Shown here one piece after another: positions 44,496 through 52,702 of a DNA stretch of 64,000 nt. Both the position numbers and the translations under genes were made by a program. The DNA comes from Desertimonas sp963733085 (GTDB lineage Bacteria; Actinomycetota; Acidimicrobiia; Acidimicrobiales; Ilumatobacteraceae): assembly GCA_963733085.1 (NCBI GenBank), contig CAVTBY010000007.1:1-64000 (forward strand), written 5' to 3'. The notes below the pieces were generated by a model that had not been told where the DNA came from, searched no databases, and saw nothing but the letters and a program-made list of their open reading frames with translations. Positions within the stretch are counted from its first letter, which is position 1; the number at the start of each line of letters is the position of its first letter.

Positions 44496-45022
44496 GTGGC
44501 ATCCTCCAGGTTCGTGTCCGTGGCTGAGCTTGGCCCGGGAATCGGCTCGACGAGGACGCGGGTGCCGATGACCGCGGCGACACGCACACGTGTGCCGGCG
44601 GGGATCAGTTCGTCATCCTTGCTCAATGCGCCCCACATCTCAGGGCCGATCATGACGCGACCGCGACGTGTTGTGTCGCCGGGTTCAATGTCGACCGTGA
44701 CGACGCCGGTCCCGCCAACCAAGCGTCCGGCACCAACACCGCCGGGCAGTTCGTGCTCGTCGAGGAAGCCGCGCACCCAGCGGTACATCAAGAAGAAGAT
44801 GAGCGTTCCGCCGAGAACAAACGTCGCCCACTGCACCTCGATCGGCACCCCGTAAAAGGCGAGGATGGCGGCGACGAACGCCGACGCCGCAAAGGGCAGG
44901 AGCACGAACGTGCCGCCGAGGAACGTCAGCTCGACGAGAGCGAAGACCACCGCCAGGCCAAGCCAGATCCACGGCCAGACGTCAAGATCGATGCCGAGAT
45001 CGAGGACCCCGTTGGCGAGCAC
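44492..45022 (-). CDS. NfeD-like membrane protein
   Basis: A 176-residue protein with two to three membrane helices in residues 15-85 (WPWIWLGLAVVFALVELTFLG, then FAASAFVAAILAFYGVP) and a soluble OB-fold NfeD domain (GTGVVTVDIEPGDTTRRGRV, then VIGTRVLVEPI). It is the short form lacking the ClpP-like protease. It starts the operon NfeD-SPFH-DUF2510 with tight overlaps. A family C palindrome lies just upstream. Confidence 0.85.
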   Translation of the reverse strand: MLANGVLDLGIDLDVWPWIWLGLAVVFALVELTFLGGTFVLLPFAASAFVAAILAFYGVPIEVQWATFVLGGTLIFFLMYRWVRGFLDEHELPGGVGAGRLVGGTGVVTVDIEPGDTTRRGRVMIGPEMWGALSKDDELIPAGTRVRVAAVIGTRVLVEPIPGPSSATDTNLEDAT

Positions 45023-45047
45023 GTTCGCAACATTACGAAAGCGAACG

Positions 45048-45095
45048 ACCGATGGGTGTTTAGGGGACGGAACGGTCCCCTAAACACCCATCGGT
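45048..45095. repeat. 48-nt palindromic element, family C copy 2 (perfect stem)
   Basis: ACCGATGGGTGTTTAGGGGAC (21 bases; 45048-45068) pairs perfectly with 45075-45095 around the loop GGAACG. It covers the end of the FAD oxidase gene, giving it the tail TDGCLGDRSVP and its TAA stop, and lies 26 nt upstream of the NfeD start. It is the strongest hairpin of the three copies. Confidence 0.85.
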
Positions 45096-46504
45096 TGCTG
45101 GTTCCACGTCGCGGTTCGCGCCGGGCCGAATGTTCTTGTTGTGGTGGAACACGTTCTGGGGGTCGTACTCGGCTTTCACTTCGCTGAGCCGCCGGTACGT
45201 GTCGTCGCCGTAGGCCTCCCGGACGCGACTCGTGTCGTCGTCGGAGTCGAGGAAATTCACGTAGACGCCCGCTCGGTGGGGCTGCAACGCGTCGAGGAAT
45301 CCTCGGGCCCAGGCGGGCTCCGATTCCCGGACGCGGTCGTCCTCCTCCGGGAGCCAGACCGCGTCGATGCTCATGATGTGCCCCACATCGCGGCCCTCGT
45401 AGGACGTGGCGTGACGCGGAGCGCGGGGTATTGCCCCGCCCAGGTGGAATATCGCTGCATACGACCTCGGGGAACTGGCGTCGTAGGCGTGGGCGGCGAC
45501 GATGTCGATGACTTCGTCGGACAGGCGGGTGAGGTTCGTTCCCTTCCAGTAGTAGTGCCAGCCATGCGGGACGGTGTCGTCGATGCCACGTTGATGGTCG
45601 ACATACAGGGTGGGTCCGACCAGATCCACGAGAGGGTTGCCGAACCGGCGGAGCGCACGGACGACCCGCTCCCCCTCTTCGACCGGTCCGGCGTAGCAGC
45701 TGGCCACGGCGATGGCCGGCCGGAAGTGCAACTCCTCGTTGACAACCGGCCAGGGCCGGGATCGTGCCGAGCCGGACGACCGTCGCCGAGCTCGTCAGGT
45801 GCGTCGGCGACGAACTCGCGGTAGAAGCGCACGACTTCGGTGGTGTCCTCCGCCGCCCAGAACACCGGTCCGGCCAGGACGGTGGGTCCGACCGGGTGCA
45901 GCGCGAACCGGAACCAGCTCACGACGCCGAAGTTCCCGCCTCCGCCTCGCAGCGCCCAGAACAGGTCGGGGTGATCGGTGACCGACGCCCGGACGATCTC
46001 GCCCTCGGCGGTGACCATCTCGACCTCCACGAGGTTGTCGACGGTGAGCCCGTGCTTGCGCATCAGCCAGCCAATGCCGCCACCCAGGCTGACGCCGCCG
46101 ACGCCGGTGTGGCTGACGATGCCGCCGGTTGTGGCGAGGCCGTGCACCTGCGTCTCGTGGTCGACATCTCCCCACAAGGCACCGCCCTGAACGAGAGCCA
46201 TGCGCTCGACGGGATCGACCGAGACGGCGCGCATCGCTGACAGGTCGATCACAATGCCGTCGTCGCACACGGCGGTGCCGGCCACGTTGTGACCGCCGCC
46301 TCGTACGGCGATCTCGAGGTCATGGTCGCGGGCGAAGCGGACCGCTGCGGCGACGTCGGCGGTGCCACCGCAGCGGGCAATCAGTCGCGGTCTCCGGTCG
46401 ACGGCGCCGTTCCATACGACCCGTCCGCTGTCGTACTCATCGTGCTCCGGGGTGATCACGGCGCCCCGGAATCCGGGAATCTGGATCGTGGTTCGTGCTG
46501 TCAT
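45060..46504 (-). CDS. FAD-linked oxidase (BBE family), two frameshifts
   Basis: A flavoprotein oxidase of about 481 residues. The flavin-binding segment IAVRGGGHNVAGTAVCDDG carries the His used for covalent FAD, and the BBE end motif is YDPQNVFHHNKNI. Two breaks near 45789 and 45757 disrupt the middle: corrected text reads ATVVRLGTIPAL then PVVNEELHFRPA. The last dozen residues come from a family C palindrome. It diverges from an HxlR-type regulator, which probably controls it. The substrate is unknown; relatives oxidise sugars, alkaloids or antibiotics. Confidence 0.83.
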
Positions 46505-46567
46505 CGACTCCCTCCTCGGTGGATGCGCTCATCGCAACATCTGAGGGCACCGAGGGAGAAGGCAGCG

Positions 46568-46598
46568 ATCTGGACTTGGAAGTAAGGAATCTGGACTT
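46568..46598 (+). promoter_or_regulatory. paired direct repeat ATCTGGACTT, candidate operator
   Basis: ATCTGGACTT occurs at 46568-46577 and 46589-46598, 21 bp apart, which is two helix turns. It lies between the divergent FAD oxidase and HxlR genes, 34 nt before the HxlR start. It is a likely binding site for the HxlR dimer. Confidence 0.45.
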
Positions 46599-46631
46599 CA
46601 CAACCGCCGGCGGGCGCGGGACACTGCGCTC

Positions 46632-47321
46632 ATGAGGACGTACGGCCAGTACTGCCCAATCGCCCGTGGAGCGGAGATCTTCGCCGAGCGTTGGACGCCG
46701 CTGATCATCCGCAACCTGCACTTGGGCTGTGAGACCTTCGGCGAGATCCTCGAGGGCGCGCCTGGACTCTCCCACACGCTGCTTGCCCAGCGGCTCCACC
46801 AGCTCGAACGCCTCGGCATCGTCGAGATGACCCCCAAAGCGCAGGGACGCGGTCACCGCTACCTGCTCACGACAGCGGGCGATGATCTCTTCAAGGTCTG
46901 CGAGACCCTCGGTGAGTGGGGAGCACGCTGGCTCGAGATCGCACCCGAGAACCTCGATCCGTTCGTGGCCTTGTGGTCGATGTGCAACGCTCTCCGCCCG
47001 GATCGCCTACCCGACCAGCGCGTCGTCGTTCGTCTGGACTTCACCGGCTTCCGGCCCCATGAGCGCTACTGGCTGCTGCTCGAACACGGCGAGGCCGAGA
47101 TCTGCAAGACGTACACCGGACTGGACGAAGACCTCTTCATCACCGCCGACGCCGATGCGTTCGTCAAGTGGCACGCTGGCCAGCTCTCCTGGGCGGAGGC
47201 CACCCGTGATTCTCGGATCCAGCTGCACGGCCCGACTTGGCTCGTCAGGGCCTTCCCCACCTGGAACAGCCTCAGCATGTTCGCCCACATCAAGCCCGCC
47301 GCCGCCGTATTGGTGAGCTGA
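46632..47321 (+). CDS. HxlR-family transcriptional regulator
   Basis: A 229-residue regulator. The N-terminal 100 residues are the HxlR winged helix, with the starting cysteine context YGQYCPIARGAEIFAERWTPLIIRN and LAQRLHQLERLGIV as the recognition part. The C-terminal half (LDFTGFRPHERYWLLLEHGEAE) resembles a SCP2-like or ligand-binding extension seen in longer actinobacterial members. The stop codon falls inside a 26-bp terminal inverted repeat (47305-47330). It probably controls the divergent oxidase gene. Confidence 0.85.
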   Translation: MRTYGQYCPIARGAEIFAERWTPLIIRNLHLGCETFGEILEGAPGLSHTLLAQRLHQLERLGIVEMTPKAQGRGHRYLLTTAGDDLFKVCETLGEWGARWLEIAPENLDPFVALWSMCNALRPDRLPDQRVVVRLDFTGFRPHERYWLLLEHGEAEICKTYTGLDEDLFITADADAFVKWHAGQLSWAEATRDSRIQLHGPTWLVRAFPTWNSLSMFAHIKPAAAVLVS

Positions 47322-47676
47322 GCGTGCGGAGGTCCGACGCTCTTGACGTTTACGTGAGTCCAGTCGCTCACTGCGACACGGTTGCTTGCTCTGAAAGCAG
47401 GTGGCAGCGAGAGCGGCGACGGTGCGGCGATTCTCGGGCGCCGCGACAAATCTGTCTCGATCGTGGCGGTAGAACGCGGCATCGACGGCGACCATCGATT
47501 CTGGGGCCGCAACGCGGACAGAAATGTCCGGATCGAGGCCTGAGAATCCGTCGACCCGTCGCGAGGGGCCGGCGACCACCCACTTCCAGAGCCAACAACC
47601 CCTGCTACGCGCGGTGGCCAGACCAACGGATCCAGCAGGAGACCCGGAAATCCGTACGCTCCGCTCACCAATACGG
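47305..47676. mobile_element. 372-bp MITE-like element with 26-bp inverted ends
   Basis: The left end CCGTATTGGTGAGCTGAGCG... (47305-47330) and the complement of the right end (47651-47676) agree at 24 of 26 positions. The ends overlap the stops of hxlR and imuB, which point at each other. The 320 bp inside carry no credible gene but include a block repeated at 53707-53759. No target duplication is obvious. It could be a MITE relic, or a terminator palindrome (related to 56737-56782) split by an insertion. Confidence 0.4.
47427..47474. repeat. dispersed repeat, family F copy 1
   Basis: GCGATTCTCGGGCGCC then CGACAAATCTGTCTC then CGTGGCGGTAGAAC. About 90 percent of these bases recur at 53707-53759, where a few extra bases lie before CGACAAAT. 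On the minus strand it can be read as AFYRHDRDRFVAAPENR, but copy 2 has stops in that frame. Confidence 0.65.
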
Positions 47677-49315
47677 TCAGGCGTAGGACGCCAAGATGCG
47701 CCACTGCCGGCGCTCGATGACGACCAAGTGGGCCGAGCCGTCGGCGGTGACGACCTGGAAGCGAGCGACACGGCGGTGACGACTCGTGTCCCACCAACGC
47801 TCGTCGAGCGGCCACGGACCGGCCCAGCGGATGATCTGCTGCGGTGGCCCAGCGTCGATCGTCAGTGTCGCCGGTTGCCCGCTCAACTCGCCACGGCCCC
47901 CGACGACGATGGGGTGCCCTTGTTCGTCGGCGACGACGGCAGGGACACCGTCACCGTGAGCACTGATGACGACTGCAGGCGACGGTGCCGGCAGGGCGCC
48001 CGGCCACGGGTCGGCGCGGGCAGCGTTGAAGGCGCGGACGCATCCGCGAAGCAGTGTCGTCGGGGTCGGTGAGGTCGGTGGTGGTCGCCGGCACCCAGCG
48101 GTAGCGGTCACCTGGCAGGCGGCCGCCCCGCCACGCTGGGACGCGCACCGACTCCTCGCCGGCGAGGCCGGTGAGGCGGGCGACGGTGCGAACAGCACGC
48201 TCGTCAGCGGCTGACAGGCCGCCCCACAGACGCAGTTGATCGCCACCGTCGTGGCGCACTTCGTCGGCGTCGAGGCGCAACAGCACGACGCCTGCCGATA
48301 ACGCGCCGGGCTGGGCCATCCAACCATCGAGTTGCCAGCGAATCCGCTCGACCATTGCCTCCGCTGACAATCCCCGTCCCCGGAACCACACCCGCTCGCT
48401 GCGTTCGCCATGATCGCTCTCGGCGGTGACCACGAGGCGGGTGCATACCAAGCCGCCGAGCGCCAGCTCGGCAGTGAGCTGGTCGGCGAGTTGCTTGCCG
48501 ACGAAGGCGAGTGGCTGCAGTTGCTCGACCGGTTCATCGAACACTCGCTCGGCATGCCGGTGCTGCGCTGGTTCTGTCGCCTGCGACGGACGGTCGTCGT
48601 CCCCGGACGCCAAGCAGTGTGCGACTGCTCCCGGCGGTCCGAAGCGGTCGGCTACATCGTGGCGCGACAGAACGGCAACTGACCCGAGGGTCGACAGACC
48701 GAGGCGGGCGAACAGGCTGACGAGGTCGGCGTCGACCTCACCGGTCTCCTGCAGCCAGGCGATGGGTTGGGTGGCGAGGAAGGTGGACGAGGTCCCCGGA
48801 TGGATCACCATCGTCCGCGCCGGTGTTCCGACGGCGAGCCGAGCAGCCACCGCCGAGGCGAAGCGACCGTCGGCGACCCCGATGCCCAATCCGGTGAGGT
48901 CGCCGCCGCCAACGACATCGCCGATGGTGATGACGAGACGTTCGCCGAGCCGCTCGTCGCCACCGAAGTAGCGAGACGGGCCACGGGCCGCGACGCACAG
49001 CCACCCCGGCTCGACGACCTCCAGCCGCGGGGTGAGCTCGTTGACGGCACCCACCACGGTCTCGAACACGCGTGCATCACGATCGGGCTGGTGATCGAGA
49101 AGCACCGCCTCGGGACAGCGCTGCTGGGCGACGCGGCGGCGGAGCCCGACCGAGATGCCGGCCGCGGTGGCGGCTGGCGAGCAGGCGATGACCCGGTTGG
49201 CCCCGACCACGATGGCCGGTCGGTCGATCGTGACATCACCGGCGATCCCGGCGGCCACGACCGGCCAGTGCGCCCACCACACCGTGAGCATGCGGGATCG
49301 GCCGGGCTTGGGCAT
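47677..49315 (-). CDS. imuB: ImuB, inactive Y-family polymerase of the mutasome, frameshifted
   Basis: A Y-family-like protein that bridges DnaE2 to the sliding clamp. The palm start reads MLTVWWAHWPVVAAG; the catalytic acid pattern of active polymerases is absent, as usual for ImuB. Later signatures are GIGVADGRFASAVAARLA and LFARLGLSTLGSVAVL. The frame breaks near 48052; the end resumes LLRGCVRAFNAARADPWPGALPAP and stops at 47677 with ILASYA. Corrected length is about 546 residues. ATG 49315 lies 1 nt after the imuA' stop, so both share the SOS promoter at 50028. Confidence 0.87.
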
Positions 49316-49316
49316 C

Positions 49317-50015
49317 TCAGCCTGCTTGCTGGTGAGCTGGCGCAGCGTCGGTCTCCGTGTCGACGGCGGCGATCGTGCCGTCACGGCCGGGGAGCCACAA
49401 CGACAGGTGCCGCGGGCGCTGGACGCGCCGTCCCGACGACGAGACGGCGACGCGGCGGCCGCGTAGGTATCCAGCACCGGCGTCGATGCCCTCCCACCGC
49501 GGGTCGTCGGCCCGCAGCTCGACATCGGCGGAGAACGGACCGGGCGCGCCGAGCGTGATCATCACTGCTTCGCGTGCCTGCAGGCGCGCCTGGACACGTC
49601 GGGCGAGGACGGCGTTGAGTCGTTTCGGCACCTCGGTGATGACGATCTCGAACCCGTCGAAGGTGGCGGCGACGAGCTCTGCCCACGATTCGCGGTTGGC
49701 ACGTTCCGAGCCGGCGTCGACTCCGACGACGCGTTCGAGCGCGATGCCGAACTCCTCCGCAGCTTCCAATCCGAACGTCGGGACGCCGACCACGGCGAGC
49801 CACGATCCCGACGCCGTAGCGGCGACCGCCAGCGACACGGCGAGGGACATCGCCGCCGCTCCCCCGCATGCCACCGCCCTGCCGCGGACCAACCCGCCGT
49901 CGGGCAACAGTGGCGTGAGCGGAGCGACCACCGGCAGCATCCGTTCCCTTGCCAGCGACGCCGCCGCCAACGGCTCGGCAAGTTGCTCGGGAGTCGTTCG
50001 CTGCGGAGACGCCAT
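49317..50015 (-). CDS. imuA': ImuA', RecA-like mutasome accessory protein
   Basis: A 232-residue RecA-fold protein of the actinobacterial ImuA' type. LTPLLPDGGLVRGRAVACGG occupies the Walker A region without a full GKT, and WLAVVGVPTFGLEAAEEFGIALERVVGV matches ImuA'. It works with ImuB and DnaE2 in translesion synthesis. The ATG at 50015 lies 13 nt after a LexA-type palindrome. dnaE2 is 14 kb away at 31375-34871. Confidence 0.83.
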   Translation of the reverse strand: MASPQRTTPEQLAEPLAAASLARERMLPVVAPLTPLLPDGGLVRGRAVACGGAAAMSLAVSLAVAATASGSWLAVVGVPTFGLEAAEEFGIALERVVGVDAGSERANRESWAELVAATFDGFEIVITEVPKRLNAVLARRVQARLQAREAVMITLGAPGPFSADVELRADDPRWEGIDAGAGYLRGRRVAVSSSGRRVQRPRHLSLWLPGRDGTIAAVDTETDAAPAHQQAG

Positions 50016-50027
50016 TCCGACATCGTA

Positions 50028-50043
50028 ACGAACGAGTGTTCGT
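50028..50043 (-). promoter_or_regulatory. LexA (SOS) box upstream of imuA'-imuB
   Basis: ACGAAC-GAGT-GTTCGT is a perfect palindrome of the CGAAC-N4-GTTCG type recognised by actinobacterial LexA. It lies 12 nt upstream of the imuA' ATG and implies DNA-damage induction. Confidence 0.72.
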
Positions 50044-50079
50044 CACAACAACACCGAGTTACCTGGGATGATGCGTTGT

Positions 50080-50095
50080 CGCATGATACCATGCG
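50080..50095 (+). promoter_or_regulatory. palindromic operator of the toxin-antitoxin pair
   Basis: CGCATG-ATAC-CATGCG, a perfect 6-bp inverted repeat, ends 3 nt before the antitoxin GTG. Ribbon-helix-helix antitoxins of this type usually repress their own promoter through such a site. Confidence 0.6.
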
Positions 50096-50098
50096 TAT

Positions 50099-50344
50099 GT
50101 GCCTAAGACCGTACAGATCCGCGATATCGATGATGACGTCTATGCCGCGTTGGTCCGACGCGCCGCTGAGTCGGGAGTGACCGTGCCCGAGTTGCTGCGC
50201 CGACAAGCGGGGCGTCTTGCCGCTCGGCCAACCGTCGCAGAGTGGCTCGCCCGGACCCGCCGCCGACCTTCGGACATCACCACTGCCGAGGTTCTCGACA
50301 CGCTCGACGAGTGGCGCGGCGACTGGCCCGATGCTGATCGTTGA
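50099..50344 (+). CDS. FitA-like ribbon-helix-helix antitoxin
   Basis: An 81-residue antitoxin. The N-terminus KTVQIRDIDDDVYAALVRRAAESGVTVPELL is a ribbon-helix-helix DNA-binding domain like FitA. The tail (RPTVAEWLARTRRRPSDITTAEVLDTLDEWR) would wrap the toxin. The GTG start at 50099 follows a palindromic operator. It overlaps the toxin gene by 14 nt. Confidence 0.82.
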   Translation: MPKTVQIRDIDDDVYAALVRRAAESGVTVPELLRRQAGRLAARPTVAEWLARTRRRPSDITTAEVLDTLDEWRGDWPDADR

Positions 50345-50723
50345 CGCCTCGTGTCTCTACGAGGTCGTGGCCGACACGCCGCGATCAGAAGTCATCCGCG
50401 GTCGGCTGGCCGAGGATCCCGACCACGCCGCGCCTCACGTGATCGACGTCGAAGTCATGAGCGTCATCCGCCGACATCACCTCGGTGGACGGTTGGAGCA
50501 CACTGCCGCCAATCAAGCGATCGACGATCTACGGCACTGGCCGGGCGAGCGGTTCGGCCACCGCTCCCTGCTCGGTCGGGCGTGGGAACTGCGCGACTCC
50601 GTACGCGGCTGGGACGCCTTCTACGTCGCCCTCGCCGAGGCCTTCGGCGCGCCGTTGCTGACGCTCGACGAGCGTCTCGATCGGGCGATCGGACCCACCT
50701 GCCGGATCGAGGTCGTCAGATGA
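50331..50723 (+). CDS. VapC/FitB-like PIN-domain toxin
   Basis: A 130-residue PIN-domain RNase. The acidic site residues are in LIVDASCLYE, VIDVEVMSVIRR, GWDAFYVALAE and LLTLDERLDRA. It probably cleaves RNA and is held inactive by the upstream antitoxin. ATG 50331 overlaps the antitoxin end. The 3' end overlaps the convergent VWA gene by 8 nt. Confidence 0.85.
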   Translation: MLIVDASCLYEVVADTPRSEVIRGRLAEDPDHAAPHVIDVEVMSVIRRHHLGGRLEHTAANQAIDDLRHWPGERFGHRSLLGRAWELRDSVRGWDAFYVALAEAFGAPLLTLDERLDRAIGPTCRIEVVR

Positions 50724-52162
50724 TGGCCGCCACGGCGGTCGCCAGTTGGGCCAGGTTGCGCACCTCGAACACGCCGTCGCACAGTTCGCGGTAGTCAGCG
50801 AGCGCCGAGTCCGGGTCGTTCCAACCCGCCGCCGGCTCGGGGTTGAACCAGTACAACCGCCGGCACCGATGGCCGATGACGCGCAGGCTCTCCACCCCTG
50901 AGCCACGCAGGTTCGTACGCGCGTCGCCGGTGACGAGCACGGTGGTACCGGCCCCGACCGCACTGTCGTAGCGCTCGACAAAGCTGCCGAGCGCCCGGCC
51001 GTAGTCGCTGTGCCCGTCACCGGCGATCACCCCCGGCACGGTCACCAGCAGGCGGGGGTCGAGGGTGACCTCTGCCTGCTCGATGACCCGCGTCACCTCG
51101 GCCACGCCGTCGACGAACACGAACGCCCGCATGCCGGCCAGTTCGGCGCGCATCGCGTGCAGCAACATGAGCGTGAAATGGGCGAACTCGGCGACCGACC
51201 CGGAGATGTCGCAGAGCATGACGACCTCCGGTTTGGTCCGCCTCGCCCGCCGCCACGCCGGATCGAGCGGGATGCCGCCGGCGTCGAGCGAGCGGCGGAT
51301 CGTGCGACGCACGTCGAGGCTGCCGTGGCGATGCCGGCGGCGCTGTCGGCCGATGCGGCTGGCCAGCTTGCGGGCGAGCGGGCGGACGGCGACGCGCAGT
51401 TCCCGGAGCTCGGTCGTCGAGGCCGCCAGGAAGTCGATGTCCTCGACCCGACGGGGCGGCGCCTCCCCGTGCACCCGATCGGTTCCCTCGCGGGCGAGCC
51501 GGCTGCGCACGGCGGCGACGAGTAGGCGACGGAGCCGTTCGATGCGCTGCTGAACGTCGTCGCGTAGCTGGCGCAGCTCGAACGCCGAGCTGTCGGGGTG
51601 CTCGGCGCGCTGACGCGCCATCACGGCGATCATCAGGTTGGACAGATCGAGGGCACGCATCACCCGGTAGACGAAGTAGCGCTCGCTGCCAGGCTGCGTC
51701 TCGATTCCCGAATACCGCGCCACCGCCTCCTCGGCGAGCTCGATGAGGGCGTCCTCCTCGCCGAGCCGGATGGCATCGACCAGGGCGAGAGGAACGCCGC
51801 TCGTCGCATGGAACCTTGAAATGTCGGCGGCGTCGCCCTCCGGAGGCGAGGGCACATCGAGCGTGGCACCATCTGCCACGCCGTTCGCCGGCTTGGCCGG
51901 AAAGTGGCGGTCGAAGAGCAATTCGAAGACTGCGAGGTCCTCGACGCGCTTGACGAGTGCTGCCTGCAGCGCCGCTCGCACGAGCAGACGCTCGCCGATA
52001 CCGACGTGAGCGAGGGCGTGGATGCCGTCGATCGTCTCCGCGCTCGAGGCATCGACCCCGGCGGCACGGAGATCGCGCGTCAGGGCGATGACGGCGTCGA
52101 GCAGTCCTGCCGAGAGCTGCGCGGGCGGCGCACGATCGTTCGTAGGACGAACGTTGTACCAT
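50716..52162 (-). CDS. VWA (CoxE-like) domain protein, frameshifted near the start
   Basis: A protein of about 482 residues with a C-terminal von Willebrand A domain. The metal site is CDISGSVAEF, with VTGDARTN and DGHSDYGRAL further on. Such CoxE-like proteins usually work with an AAA+ MoxR ATPase as metal-insertion or remodelling chaperones; none is adjacent here. The N-terminal stretch LSAGLLDAVIALTRDLRAAG has no start codon in its frame. A one-base shift near 52133 links it to ATG 52162 (MVQRSSYERS). That start lies 28 nt from the divergent dioxygenase gene. Confidence 0.78.
52137..52153. promoter_or_regulatory. inverted repeat in the divergent VWA/dioxygenase promoter region
   Basis: CGTTCGT-AGG-ACGAACG has 7-bp arms. 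It is 37 nt upstream of the dioxygenase small-subunit start and covers the first codons of the VWA gene. The half-sites face outwards compared with LexA boxes (GTTC first), so it is more likely an operator for the hydroquinone genes. Confidence 0.35.
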
Positions 52163-52190
52163 CGCGTCGGTTCACCTGGGGGGTGCGACG

Positions 52191-52683
52191 GTGGAGTACA
52201 CGACGGTCTTCGGTTCGCTCGACAACTTCCGCAAGGGCACGATCGAGGTGATCGATGACGATCCCAAGCACTATGCGTTCTCGAATGTGTTCGAGGTGGC
52301 TGGGATGTCGGCGCCGTACGAGAAGGTTGCTGTCGGCAAGAACCAGCAGTATGTGTTGGAGGCGATCCGTGCTGAGGGGGTGTCGGGTTGGCGGACGTGT
52401 GATCACGACGAGGCGGTGTTGTGTATGGACGGCGACGTGACGGTGCGCCTCGTCAAGTTGGCGACGCCGCTGGCCCCGGCCGGCAAGGAAGGGTCGATCG
52501 CTGTCGTCGGTGAACCGGTTGGCGACGAGATGGGCTATGTCCGCATCCGCCGCGGCCACATGGCGCTGCTGCCGCGCGGCTCGGCGTATCGCTTCGAAGC
52601 GGAGCACGCCATCGGTGCTGTTGCAGCAGACCTGTCTCGGCGACGACACGGTCGAACGCTGGGCCGACATCTGTTTGTCGTGA
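52191..52683 (+). CDS. hydroquinone 1,2-dioxygenase small subunit, frameshifted
   Basis: A cupin-like small subunit of a two-component hydroquinone dioxygenase (PnpC/HapC type). YTTVFGSLDNFRKGTIEVIDDDPKHYAFSNVFEVA is the recognisable start. The frame breaks near 52610: after HAIG the proper ending VLLQQTCLGDDTVERWADICLS continues in the next frame and stops at 52683. Uncorrected, it runs on to 52706 with an arginine-rich tail. Corrected length is about 164 residues, normal for PnpC. GTG 52191 is the start. The large subunit follows with its own ribosome site. Confidence 0.82.
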
Positions 52684-52702
52684 ACGAGGAGGGGAGACTC
52701 CA

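Noticed and set aside
52137..52153. The CGTTCGT/ACGAACG palindrome as a LexA box
   Set aside because: The half-sites are in the opposite order (GTTC before GAAC) and the spacing is wrong for the CGAAC-N4-GTTCG pattern. Listed instead as a possible local operator.
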